From Acidobacteriota bacterium (GTDB taxonomy: Bacteria > Acidobacteriota > Terriglobia > Terriglobales > SCQP01), in contig JAKATS010000216.1 of NCBI GenBank assembly GCA_021818645.1, forward strand, positions 1-5,324: a stretch of DNA of 5,324 nt, written 5' to 3'. The notes beneath the pieces are model-generated. The model did not search any database and was not told the DNA's origin. It worked only from the letters and a program-made list of their open reading frames with translations. Both the position numbers and the translations under genes were made by a program. This document shows positions 1-5,324 of the stretch, piece after piece. The stretch's first letter is position 1; every line of letters begins with the position of its first letter.

Positions 1-134
1 GCGCAGCCTACCCGCACCCCCGCGCGGCCCAGTTGGCGCGCCAGCGCCAGCGCCGCTACCTGGCCGCAGAGAATCCACAGGCCGGCGCGGGGCGCCCTCC
101 GGTCGGCGGAATCAAAAGGTGAAATAGCGGTCAT
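1..134 (-). CDS. N-terminal fragment of a probable ATP-grasp-type protein (partial, runs off left edge)
   Basis: An open frame starts with ATG at 134-132 on the minus strand and stays open to the window edge, giving 44 complete codons. The start overlaps the stop codon of the upstream glycosyltransferase gene as ATGA (positions 131-134), a classic sign of translational coupling and the main reason to believe the gene. A weak GGGA lies about nine bases before the ATG. After a polar leader of about 18 residues comes a beta-alpha-beta style opening: hydrophobic strand LWILCG (19-24), then a helix rich in Ala and Leu ending in RQLGRAG (33-39), then strand VRVGC. This pattern (strand, small loop, ALALARQLGRAG helix, strand) is typical of the pre-ATP-grasp domain of carbamoyl-phosphate-synthase-like ligases often found near glycan genes. 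It lacks a GxGxxG dinucleotide signature. Another Rossmann-like enzyme remains possible because the catalytic part is outside the window. Confidence 0.5.
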   Translation of the reverse strand, partial: MTAISPFDSADRRAPRAGLWILCGQVAALALARQLGRAGVRVGC

Positions 135-1801
135 GGCTGTTCCCGCGGCGCAGGCAAAAGCACCGGCGAAGACGCGGCGGCATACCAGCGGCGGTGCGCG
201 GGTAGATTCCGCCATTCGTTCCCCATAAACCATAGATGCTTCCGTCCGAGCCCAAATTCCAGGCTGTAAGCCGAGGCGCAGCGGGCGCGGCCGGCGCGCC
301 AGGCCGCGGCCGAGGTGATATCGAAAAAAGTGATACTTTGTCCCCCCGCCATCACTACCTGCATGCCGCCCGGCGCCGACATGATTCGCGCGTCGGGCTG
401 GCGCAGCAGCAGGTATTCAAGATAGGGATTGGTCGAAAGGCCGAGATAGCAGACCCCGCCGCGCGCCGCGTTTGGTTCGCGGGACGGGCGAGCCAAGCGG
501 AGCGCAACCTGGCGCATGACGGCTTGCTTGCGCTGGAAGTCGCGCCGGCTGGCCGGTACATTGCCCGAAGGGTAGAGGGTCAAATTTGAGTTGGCCGGAA
601 TCAGCCAGAAGTTGGCCGCCAGCAGGCCGGCTGCCGCAACCGGTTGCCAGCCGCGGGCGGCGCGCCAGCCGCGCATTCCCAGCCATAACCACGGCAGGGA
701 ATAAATCACCACGTGACGGACATTATTGCCGCGCACCAGAAGCCAGAAGATCCAGCCCGGCAGGCTCCAGCAAAGACAGACGAGCCATAATTCTTTTAGG
801 CCGGCTGCGGAAGTTGAGTCGTGAGGCTTGGCGATGGCATGAGTTCGCGTCCACAGAATTTTCGCCATCCCCAAAAACAGCAGGCCGAATGCGATCAACA
901 GCCAGCTTCCCAACCCCAGAGCGGTCGCCAGCGGCAGCAACTGCTTCAGCCATTGCACGCCTTGCGGCCACTGCCAGAACTGCGCCAGGGTGTGGCGCGT
1001 GCTGCCTGGCATGAGAGCAGCGCCCAGAATGGCGCGCCGGGCGAGCCAAAAGATACAGGCTGCCGCGAGCCAGAGTCCGGCGGTCGCAATCGTGCCGCGC
1101 AGCAGGCCGCGCCGGCGCGGCGGCGTTGTGGGCGCGCATGCTGGGCGGGATGAATTTTTTGCCGTCCCGGCCAGGCTGATTCCCCAGAACGCACCAGCCC
1201 AGGGCGCCAGCCCGGCATCGAGCAGCAGCATGCAGGATAAAAGCCCCAGCGCCCCCGCCAGCCAGATCCAGCCTCGGGACGTTGTCAGCCCACCCCGCCG
1301 CCAGAACTCAAGCCATGCCCATAGCGCCCACAGCCCGGCCGCCAGAGCCCAGGCTTCGGGATGAACTTCCAGCCCCAACCACCACCAGCCGGGAGCCAGC
1401 ATCCAAAAAGAGGCTGCCAGCCCGGCTTCCAGCGGCCGCAGCCAGTTCCGGCCCATCCAGTACACCGGCAGCATGTCGCTGGCGGTAACCCAGGCGCTGA
1501 CGCGAGCCAGCATCCGGACAGTGCCGCCCCAATGGAGGAAGATGCCTGCCAGCCAATAAAATCCCGGACAGAGGGTTTTATCGTAAATACCTGCCGCTCC
1601 CGCTCCCAGATGCAGCCATTGCCGAAGGCCGATGAGAAAGCGCGCGCAGTCGGATTCGCCCAGAACCTTGCCGGTCCAGGGCAGACGCAGCCCCAGGGCC
1701 AGCAGGCCCAGGCCAATCGCGAACGCCAGATCGGCGTGCCGGGCCTTTTTCCAGGCCAGAATCATTGTCGTTTGCGGCCGTGATGGCATCACCTGTTGCA
1801 T
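131..1801 (-). CDS. GT-C-type multi-membrane-span glycosyltransferase (556 aa)
   Basis: This is an integral membrane protein with roughly ten hydrophobic helices (about residues 24-42, 80-90, 103-116, 128-143, 150-166, 178-210, 237-258, 285-312, 337-356, 364-377 and 387-402), followed by a more polar C-terminal domain of about 150 residues. After helix 1 comes an acidic motif, GESDC, with Glu49 and Asp51. That is where GT-C enzymes (PMT/GT39/GT83-like, using polyprenyl-phosphate sugars) carry their catalytic acidic residues in the first extracytoplasmic loop. LEVHPEAW (144-151) and NNVRHVVIYSLPW (359-371) also resemble conserved GT-C loop segments. The expected role is transfer of a sugar outside the cytoplasmic membrane; donor and acceptor cannot be told. 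The start at 1801 lies 6 bp after the stop of the hydrolase-like gene, and the stop overlaps the next start, so it sits mid-operon. No Shine-Dalgarno is obvious; ATGs at 1789 and 1765 are alternatives. The frame is intact throughout. Confidence 0.82.
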   Translation of the reverse strand: MQQVMPSRPQTTMILAWKKARHADLAFAIGLGLLALGLRLPWTGKVLGESDCARFLIGLRQWLHLGAGAAGIYDKTLCPGFYWLAGIFLHWGGTVRMLARVSAWVTASDMLPVYWMGRNWLRPLEAGLAASFWMLAPGWWWLGLEVHPEAWALAAGLWALWAWLEFWRRGGLTTSRGWIWLAGALGLLSCMLLLDAGLAPWAGAFWGISLAGTAKNSSRPACAPTTPPRRRGLLRGTIATAGLWLAAACIFWLARRAILGAALMPGSTRHTLAQFWQWPQGVQWLKQLLPLATALGLGSWLLIAFGLLFLGMAKILWTRTHAIAKPHDSTSAAGLKELWLVCLCWSLPGWIFWLLVRGNNVRHVVIYSLPWLWLGMRGWRAARGWQPVAAAGLLAANFWLIPANSNLTLYPSGNVPASRRDFQRKQAVMRQVALRLARPSREPNAARGGVCYLGLSTNPYLEYLLLRQPDARIMSAPGGMQVVMAGGQSITFFDITSAAAWRAGRARCASAYSLEFGLGRKHLWFMGNEWRNLPAHRRWYAAASSPVLLPAPREQP

Positions 1802-1807
1802 TTCAGT

Positions 1808-2929
1808 TCAGGGCTGGGCAGTGCGGTGGATCTGGGTCCGCGCCCGGCGGCGAGGGCCCTGCCGGTAAGCTTTCAGCCACCAGACATTGCGATAGGCCGC
1901 CATATCGGCATCGGCATAGCGGAAATAGATCCGTCCCCGGGCATAGGGCAGACGGGCAAGGCGCCAGAAGGCGCGCACGGCCCGCGCCTGACGCGATTTT
2001 TGCCCTGGCGTTCCCTGCGCCACCAGCAGCACCGATTTGCCGGCCCGCAGCGCGCTGCGAAGGTTGGCCGCCTGGGCCCGCGCCTGGGCCGCGGTCAGGG
2101 CATAGTTGGTCCAGCCCAGCGCGAAATTTTCCACCATCACGCCATTCAGGTAGGGCAGGTAGGCATGCCAGCTGCCCACGCGGTAAGGATCGTTGGTCAG
2201 GTTGGCCCAGATCGGAGTGTGGGGATAGGCGCGGCGCAGGGCGCGCAGATAGCCGGCCATCGCTTTTTGCAGGGCGGCGCGGCTGCGAAACTCGCGCAAG
2301 CCGTCGGCATCGGGGCCTTGCCTGCGCAGGCCGTAACGGCTGAGCCAGAGATCGTCGAGAAAAAAACCGTCAAAGCCCCACCGCCGATAGGGCGGCAGCT
2401 GCGCGACCACAAACCGGCGCCACCCCCGGCTGGCCGGGTTCATGGCATAGGTGGTGCGCCAGCCGGTGAGCGGGGAGCGGTAGCCGTTATAAATTCTCTG
2501 CCCGCGCCGGTTATGCAGAAACCAGCTTTCATGCCGGTTGACCACGCGGCAGAAGATGCCGGGCGAAAAGGTAACCGTGCGGCCAAAGGGAATGTAGCCG
2601 GTATCGCAATGGGCGGGCGGATATGGATACGGCCCCGGCCCGCCGGCTTCGCTGGCGCCCAGATTTTCCAGGACCAGGCCGCGATAGCCGCGCGCCCGCA
2701 GCCGGCGCAGGTACGGCTCATCATGATGGGTTAAAAAAATGAGATCGAAGTTGCGGGCGATGAAGCGGGCCGAACTGCCATCCACCGGCGGCTTATAAAA
2801 ATACGCGGTGCGCATGCACTGGCCGCGCATTTCCTGCCGGGCCGAGCAATGGCCCCAGGCCGGACTCGCGGCCAGCCCGGTCATTATAATGAAAAGCCCT
2901 GGCAGGAAATGGCGGCAGCGTGCGGGCAT
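1808..2929 (-). CDS. secreted putative glycoside hydrolase, GH114/GHL15-like TIM barrel
   Basis: I chose the ATG at 2929 because it gives a textbook signal peptide: basic start MPARCRHF, hydrophobic core LFIIMTGLAA and a Ser-Pro-Ala cleavage site. Longer starts exist in frame (ATG at 2980, TTG at 3022, 404 aa in all), none with a clear ribosome site. Numbering below uses the 404-residue form. The mature part shows the alternating strands of a TIM barrel: FDLIFLTHH (92-100), GYRGLVLENLG (112-122), GFDGFFLDDLW (216-226), TPIWANLTND (269-278), NGVMVENF (293-300), SVLLVAQG (330-337) and GRIYFRY (363-369). The GFDGFFLDD strand end (Asp218, Asp223, Asp224) and Glu298 in VMVENF are the likely active-site acids, as in GH114 endo-galactosaminidase-like and GHL15 families. 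It probably acts on a glycan outside the cytoplasm. It is the first gene of the minus-strand cluster, 6 bp before a GT-C glycosyltransferase. Exact family and substrate are uncertain; GH activity is inferred from fold and motif only. Confidence 0.75.
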   Translation of the reverse strand: MPARCRHFLPGLFIIMTGLAASPAWGHCSARQEMRGQCMRTAYFYKPPVDGSSARFIARNFDLIFLTHHDEPYLRRLRARGYRGLVLENLGASEAGGPGPYPYPPAHCDTGYIPFGRTVTFSPGIFCRVVNRHESWFLHNRRGQRIYNGYRSPLTGWRTTYAMNPASRGWRRFVVAQLPPYRRWGFDGFFLDDLWLSRYGLRRQGPDADGLREFRSRAALQKAMAGYLRALRRAYPHTPIWANLTNDPYRVGSWHAYLPYLNGVMVENFALGWTNYALTAAQARAQAANLRSALRAGKSVLLVAQGTPGQKSRQARAVRAFWRLARLPYARGRIYFRYADADMAAYRNVWWLKAYRQGPRRRARTQIHRTAQP

Positions 2930-3071
2930 GGCAAGCAGGGCATGAGAAGCCGGGAAGGGCGGCCCGGGTTGCTGGCTCATGGGGGAAAAATGACGGTCGC
3001 GTCCTTCCGTCGCGCCGAGCAAAAGCGGGACGCACGGCGCAGCCGTTCAGGGGCCCGCGCCTTCTCTTTCC
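2930..3071. promoter_or_regulatory. divergent intergenic region between the two glycan-related transcription units
   Basis: This stretch separates the minus-strand hydrolase start (2929, or 2980 if the longer form is used) from the plus-strand ATG at 3072. It should hold promoters for both directions. I find no convincing -35/-10 pair on either strand. A small perfect inverted repeat, ACGGC-GCA-GCCGT, lies at 3034-3046 and could be an operator half-site pair, but in DNA this GC-rich a 5-bp stem is weak evidence. The promoter role is inferred from layout only. Confidence 0.35.
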
Positions 3072-3215
3072 ATGGATAATGAACCAGGCATGGCCATCGC
3101 TACTCCAACCGCCCCGGTCAAGGCTCAGCGCTCCATTCACAAACGGCTGCAGGCCCTGCCTTTTGCGGCATGGGCCTTTGGGGCGCTTATCAGCCTGCCG
3201 GCGCATCTGAGCTTT
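3072..3215 (+). pseudogene. displaced N-terminus of the 3170-4549 glycosyltransferase (other frame)
   Basis: From ATG 3072 (or in-frame ATG 3090) this frame reads a polar, basic leader (KAQRSIHKR) followed by a clear membrane helix, LPFAAWAFGALISLPAHLSF, at residues 29-48. That is what a GT-C protein needs before its first extracytoplasmic loop. The 3170 frame lacks this helix and begins abruptly at the loop. Reading 3072-3215 and then the 3215 Ser codon of the 3170 frame gives a continuous protein of about 492 residues, with the helix leading straight into SGYLLRDPGASLA. The join falls in AGCTTTCT, so loss of one T from a TTTT run would explain it. The frame continues open to 3377, but its later translation is Pro-rich and unlike the family. 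No Shine-Dalgarno is visible at either ATG. Confidence 0.6.
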
Positions 3216-4549
3216 CTGGCTATCTGCTGCGCGATCCCGGCGCCAGTCTGGCCGCTGCCATCATGGCCAATCATGGCGCCATCGCCAATCGCGATTTTGC
3301 TTTCCCCTATGGACCCCTCACCTTGGCCTTGCAGCAAATTGCCCAGTGGCTATGGAAATTCGGCCCGGGGGCGATGACGGCTTTGCAGTATTCTGCGGCT
3401 CTGGTCTTTGCCTGGGCAGCGTGGAAAATGATTCATCGCTGGGATTTGGAATTTCCCAACCTGATCATTCTCGCCACTTTGGTTTACATGGTGACCATCA
3501 TGTCCTGGCCGCCCATCTATGAATTGGAACCCGCAGTGATCATCTGGGTGCTTCTGGCCCAGGCCCGCGCCAGGCCCGCCTGGGCGTGCATGCTTTGCGC
3601 TGTAGGCGTTCTCATCAAGCCGAGCATGTCGTATGTCCTGGGGGCAATCATTCTGGTGGAATGGATTGCGCGCGAAAAGCCTTGGAAAATGCGCAGGGAT
3701 CTGTTTTTTATCCTGCTGTTACCGCTCCTGCTGTCGGCGGGTCTTGTTCTGCATTTTGGCTGGCCGGGATTTTGGTCCATGGTCAGCCCCTGGGTCGGCG
3801 CGCGAAATTATTACGCTCTTCATTATTCATTTTTTTCCACCACCTATAACCCCTGGCTGATTCCAGGCATGAGAGTGGGATATTTTCTGGGAACGCCGGT
3901 CCTGGCCTGGACGTTTAGTCTGCTTTTATTGCTGGTGGTTGTAGCCACAACGTTGTGGCGGGAAAAAACTGTCTCCCCTCGCCTGTCCGTAGCCATTACA
4001 TGCTGCATCGCGTCGCTGGTCTTTATCGCGTTTTTTTACGGTCCCCCGCCTTCGTATATTTATTACCTCTCTTTGCCCGCGATCGGGATTGCACTGGTGC
4101 CTCTGCCAGGGCGCGGAAAATCCCTGGTAGCGCTGGCGGCCATTTTGCTGGTTATCGGGAATTTCAGCGCCACGCGTAATGATTGGAATATGTGGCGTCA
4201 GGAACGAGTGTCCACGGCAACGGCAGATTTATGGGCGCAACCCGCAATAGCTGCGGAATGGACTACACTATGGGCTCTTCGTGCCAGGAGCCGTCTCAGC
4301 TTTATCGGGACGGGATCTCCGAGGGTGATTTTCCCTCAATTCGGCCTTCCCTGGCACGCCTACCTGGTTCCTGGAGAAGCCACGCTGCGGGAACGAGAAA
4401 TCTTGAGTGACCGTCTGCAATCCAGTCGCTGTGTGGCCATCGCACCCGACTTTCGTCTCAACCATCCTCCCGCCGCACTCGCCGCAATCCGGGCGCACGC
4501 TCCGCTCATTCAGGCCCGGCTCTACGATCTCTATTGCCATTTGAAGTAG
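3170..4549 (+). CDS. GT-C-type membrane glycosyltransferase, apparently missing its first helix by frameshift
   Basis: As a single open frame this gives 459 residues from ATG 3170. No upstream start codon exists in this frame before the stop at 3080-3082, and no Shine-Dalgarno precedes 3170. The protein starts inside a loop: LLRDPGASLA (19-28, Asp22), then NRDFAFPYGPL (40-50). The RDF...YGPL signature is common in bacterial GT-C proteins just after the first membrane helix. Many hydrophobic helices follow (about 71-87, 97-112, 121-130, 138-165, 178-196, 236-262, 273-290, 297-312 and 317-331). GVLIKPSMSY (146-155) resembles the Lys-Pro loop of such enzymes. A soluble tail of about 120 residues ends at LYDLYCHLK. 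The likely role is lipid-linked-sugar-dependent glycosyl transfer in the cytoplasmic membrane; the substrate is unknown. The first helix and native start probably lie at 3072-3215 in another frame. The gene is visibly AT-richer than the minus-strand cluster. Its stop overlaps the next gene by 16 bp. Confidence 0.75.
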   Translation: MGLWGAYQPAGASELSGYLLRDPGASLAAAIMANHGAIANRDFAFPYGPLTLALQQIAQWLWKFGPGAMTALQYSAALVFAWAAWKMIHRWDLEFPNLIILATLVYMVTIMSWPPIYELEPAVIIWVLLAQARARPAWACMLCAVGVLIKPSMSYVLGAIILVEWIAREKPWKMRRDLFFILLLPLLLSAGLVLHFGWPGFWSMVSPWVGARNYYALHYSFFSTTYNPWLIPGMRVGYFLGTPVLAWTFSLLLLLVVVATTLWREKTVSPRLSVAITCCIASLVFIAFFYGPPPSYIYYLSLPAIGIALVPLPGRGKSLVALAAILLVIGNFSATRNDWNMWRQERVSTATADLWAQPAIAAEWTTLWALRARSRLSFIGTGSPRVIFPQFGLPWHAYLVPGEATLREREILSDRLQSSRCVAIAPDFRLNHPPAALAAIRAHAPLIQARLYDLYCHLK

Positions 4550-4920
4550 CACCTGGGCGTCAATTCAAGATCGACAAAGGACGGCGGCCGGTCATTATCG
4601 TTTTGCTCGATGCCCGGAACCGGCACGAGCGCGCAACCACGGTTCTCGTGATTCCGCTTTCGAACTTCATCCATAAATTCGGCCCCGCGCACATGCTGTT
4701 GCGGGCAGGAGAAACCGGGCTGCGGATGGATTGTGCGGCCCAGGCGGTTAACATTGCCGTCGTGGTGCGGGTCCATGTGCGGGAACCAGAGCCCGGACAG
4801 CGCGCTCTTTCTCACAAAAATCCGCCAGTTGGCTTCCCTGGTGAATACCGCTATGGCCTGCCTGGAATCCGCGGAAAAGGGAAAGAAATAGTCGGGCGCC
4901 TCGTGGCAGCCCACGAGTAG
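4534..4920 (+). CDS. MazF/PemK-like toxin reading frame, probably frameshifted near its 3' end
   Basis: This 128-residue frame begins with TTG, the only start in frame near the gene's beginning, overlapping the preceding gene by 16 bp. Residues 6-86 follow the MazF/PemK ribonuclease pattern: [20 protein letters not shown] (6-25, with the Arg-Arg-Pro-Val motif whose Arg is catalytic in the family), TTVLVIPLS (35-43, Ser where Thr or Ser is expected), a GPAHMLL strand (50-56), and [19 protein letters not shown] (59-77), matching the usual GL..DS....I..V block. MazF proteins form dimers that cleave RNA in single-stranded regions. From residue 87 on, the sequence ([13 protein letters not shown]...) no longer fits; the expected C-terminal helix is in another frame at 4790-4891. 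No antitoxin gene is visible next to it. It may be a decayed solitary toxin, a sequencing-error casualty, or a tolerated MazF-like protein of other function. Confidence 0.62.
   Translation: MPFEVAPGRQFKIDKGRRPVIIVLLDARNRHERATTVLVIPLSNFIHKFGPAHMLLRAGETGLRMDCAAQAVNIAVVVRVHVREPEPGQRALSHKNPPVGFPGEYRYGLPGIRGKGKEIVGRLVAAHE
4790..4891 (+). pseudogene. displaced C-terminal helix of the MazF/PemK-like protein (other frame)
   Basis: This frame, one base ahead of the toxin frame, reads SPDSALFL then [18 protein letters not shown] and ends ESAEKGKK with TAG at 4889-4891. The amphipathic [16 protein letters not shown] helix is what MazF-family proteins carry at their end. Joining it to the toxin frame near the CCC at 4792-4794 (one extra C would explain the shift) gives a protein of about 118 residues, the normal MazF length. 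The stop lies just before the tandem hairpins at 4900-4934, which would otherwise partly fall inside the coding region. Both points favour this as the ancestral gene end. Confidence 0.55.
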
Positions 4921-4934
4921 CGGCGGTGCCGCTA
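4900..4934 (+). terminator. two back-to-back perfect hairpins, possible terminator or mRNA boundary
   Basis: Hairpin 1 is CTCGTGG-CAGC-CCACGAG (4900-4917: 7-bp stem, 4-base loop). Hairpin 2 follows with no gap: TAGCGGC-GGT-GCCGCTA (4918-4934: 7-bp stem, 3-base loop). They lie between the toxin-like gene and guaB. No T-tract follows on the plus strand (AAAATAG instead), so this is not a standard Rho-independent terminator; it could be a U-tract-less terminator or an mRNA-stabilising structure. On the minus strand no gene points into it. Confidence 0.45.
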
Positions 4935-4966
4935 AAATAGAAAGTTATCCTCCTGCGGATTCCCCT

Positions 4967-5324
4967 ATGATTCAATTCCCCGTGCCGGAAGCGCTGACCT
5001 TTGATGACGTCCTTTTATTACCGGGCTATTCGCAAACCTTGCCGGCCGAGGTGACCACCGCCACGCGCCTGACCCGCCGCATCGAGCTGCAGATACCCGT
5101 GATCTCGGCCGCCATGGATACCGTCACCGAGGCGCGCCTGGCCATCGCGCTTGCCCAGCAGGGCGGGCTGGGGGTAATTCACCGCAATCTCTCGATCGAG
5201 CGCCAGGCCGAGGAAGTGGACCGGGTGAAACGCTCGGAAAGCGGCATGATTGTGGATCCGGTCACGGTCGAGCCCGAGCAGAAGATCCAGGATGCGCTCG
5301 AGGTGATGAAAAAGTACAAGATCA
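4967..5324 (+). CDS. guaB: IMP dehydrogenase, N-terminal part (runs off right edge)
   Basis: IMP dehydrogenase oxidises IMP to XMP with NAD+, the committed step of guanine nucleotide synthesis in the cytoplasm. The first 119 codons are present. [20 protein letters not shown] (1-20) is the hallmark GuaB start; [20 protein letters not shown] (44-63) forms the first barrel strands and contains the conserved SAAMDTVTE block; [19 protein letters not shown] (66-84) and [12 protein letters not shown] (87-98) follow. The last residues (from about 96) enter the first CBS regulatory domain, with [20 protein letters not shown]. The catalytic Cys loop is outside the window. The ATG at 4967 gives the family's usual N-terminus. 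There is no clear Shine-Dalgarno: the leader carries CCTCCT at 4950-4955, the complement of one. The frame is intact, unlike the two genes before it. It is a housekeeping anchor gene, probably transcribed separately. Confidence 0.97.
   Translation, partial: MIQFPVPEALTFDDVLLLPGYSQTLPAEVTTATRLTRRIELQIPVISAAMDTVTEARLAIALAQQGGLGVIHRNLSIERQAEEVDRVKRSESGMIVDPVTVEPEQKIQDALEVMKKYKI

Noticed and set aside
236..1783. Several plus-strand open frames (such as 236-589, 586-1014, 990-1364 and 1361-1783)
   Set aside because: They lie opposite the intact minus-strand glycosyltransferase, are low in hydrophobic order and show no motifs; high GC makes stop codons rare.
1796..2734. A 312-residue plus-strand open frame opposite the hydrolase-like gene
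   Set aside because: Its translation is Gly/Ala/Pro/Arg-rich without domain-like pattern, as expected for the antisense of GC-rich DNA. The minus strand encodes a protein with signal peptide and barrel motifs.
2885..2890. Perfect TATAAT on the plus strand, possible -10 box for the 3072 gene
   Set aside because: It has no -35 element at 16-18 bp and lies inside the signal-peptide coding part of the opposite gene, about 180 bases from the start it would serve.
3170..3240. Programmed -1 frameshifting to fuse the 3072 and 3170 frames
   Set aside because: No X-XXY-YYZ slippery heptamer is in phase here and no downstream pseudoknot is evident, so a simple indel is the better explanation.
4531..4914. 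A 127-residue minus-strand open frame opposite the toxin-like gene, considered as a possible antitoxin
   Set aside because: It is fully antisense to the MazF-like frame, Cys/His/Pro-rich, and lacks any DNA-binding or antitoxin-like pattern.
4933..4938. TAAAAT as a -10 box for guaB
   Set aside because: It lies at a plausible distance from the start, but no -35-like hexamer stands at proper spacing and it overlaps the second hairpin; too weak to annotate.

Overview
The window is a GC-rich bacterial chromosomal segment, most likely from a free-living environmental bacterium. The GuaB N-terminus and the style of the multi-membrane-span glycosyltransferases remind me of Acidobacteriota, but this is an impression from family resemblance and not a placement. 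There are no rRNA or tRNA genes, insertion sequences, CRISPR arrays or phage genes. No stretch over 300 bases lacks a gene.

Left half (1-2929, minus strand): a tightly packed three-gene cluster read right to left. First comes a secreted TIM-barrel protein resembling glycoside hydrolases of the GH114/GHL15 type. After a 6-bp gap comes a large GT-C-type membrane glycosyltransferase. Its stop codon overlaps the start of a third gene (ATGA overlap) that runs off the left edge; its first 45 residues look like the Rossmann-like opening of an ATP-grasp protein. The spacing implies one transcript and translational coupling. The likely theme is building or trimming an envelope or secreted glycan, but no substrate can be read from the sequence.

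Centre (2930-3071): a short divergent intergenic region. To its right, on the plus strand, is a second, unrelated GT-C-type membrane protein (3170-4549). Its real N-terminus, including the first membrane helix, appears to lie in another frame starting at 3072, so the gene seems to carry a one-base frameshift near 3213.

Right part (4534-4934): overlapping the end of that gene is a MazF/PemK-like toxin reading frame with no recognisable antitoxin beside it. It too seems frameshifted: the expected C-terminal helix is found in another frame (4790-4891), ending just before two back-to-back perfect hairpins. After these, the 5' part of guaB (IMP dehydrogenase, purine synthesis) begins at 4967 and leaves the window.

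Most notable are the two independent frame disruptions in neighbouring plus-strand genes (decay, assembly error or, less likely, recoding), the solitary MazF-like gene, and the GH/GT-C/ATP-grasp-like cluster. I see no clear evidence of a wholly new system.
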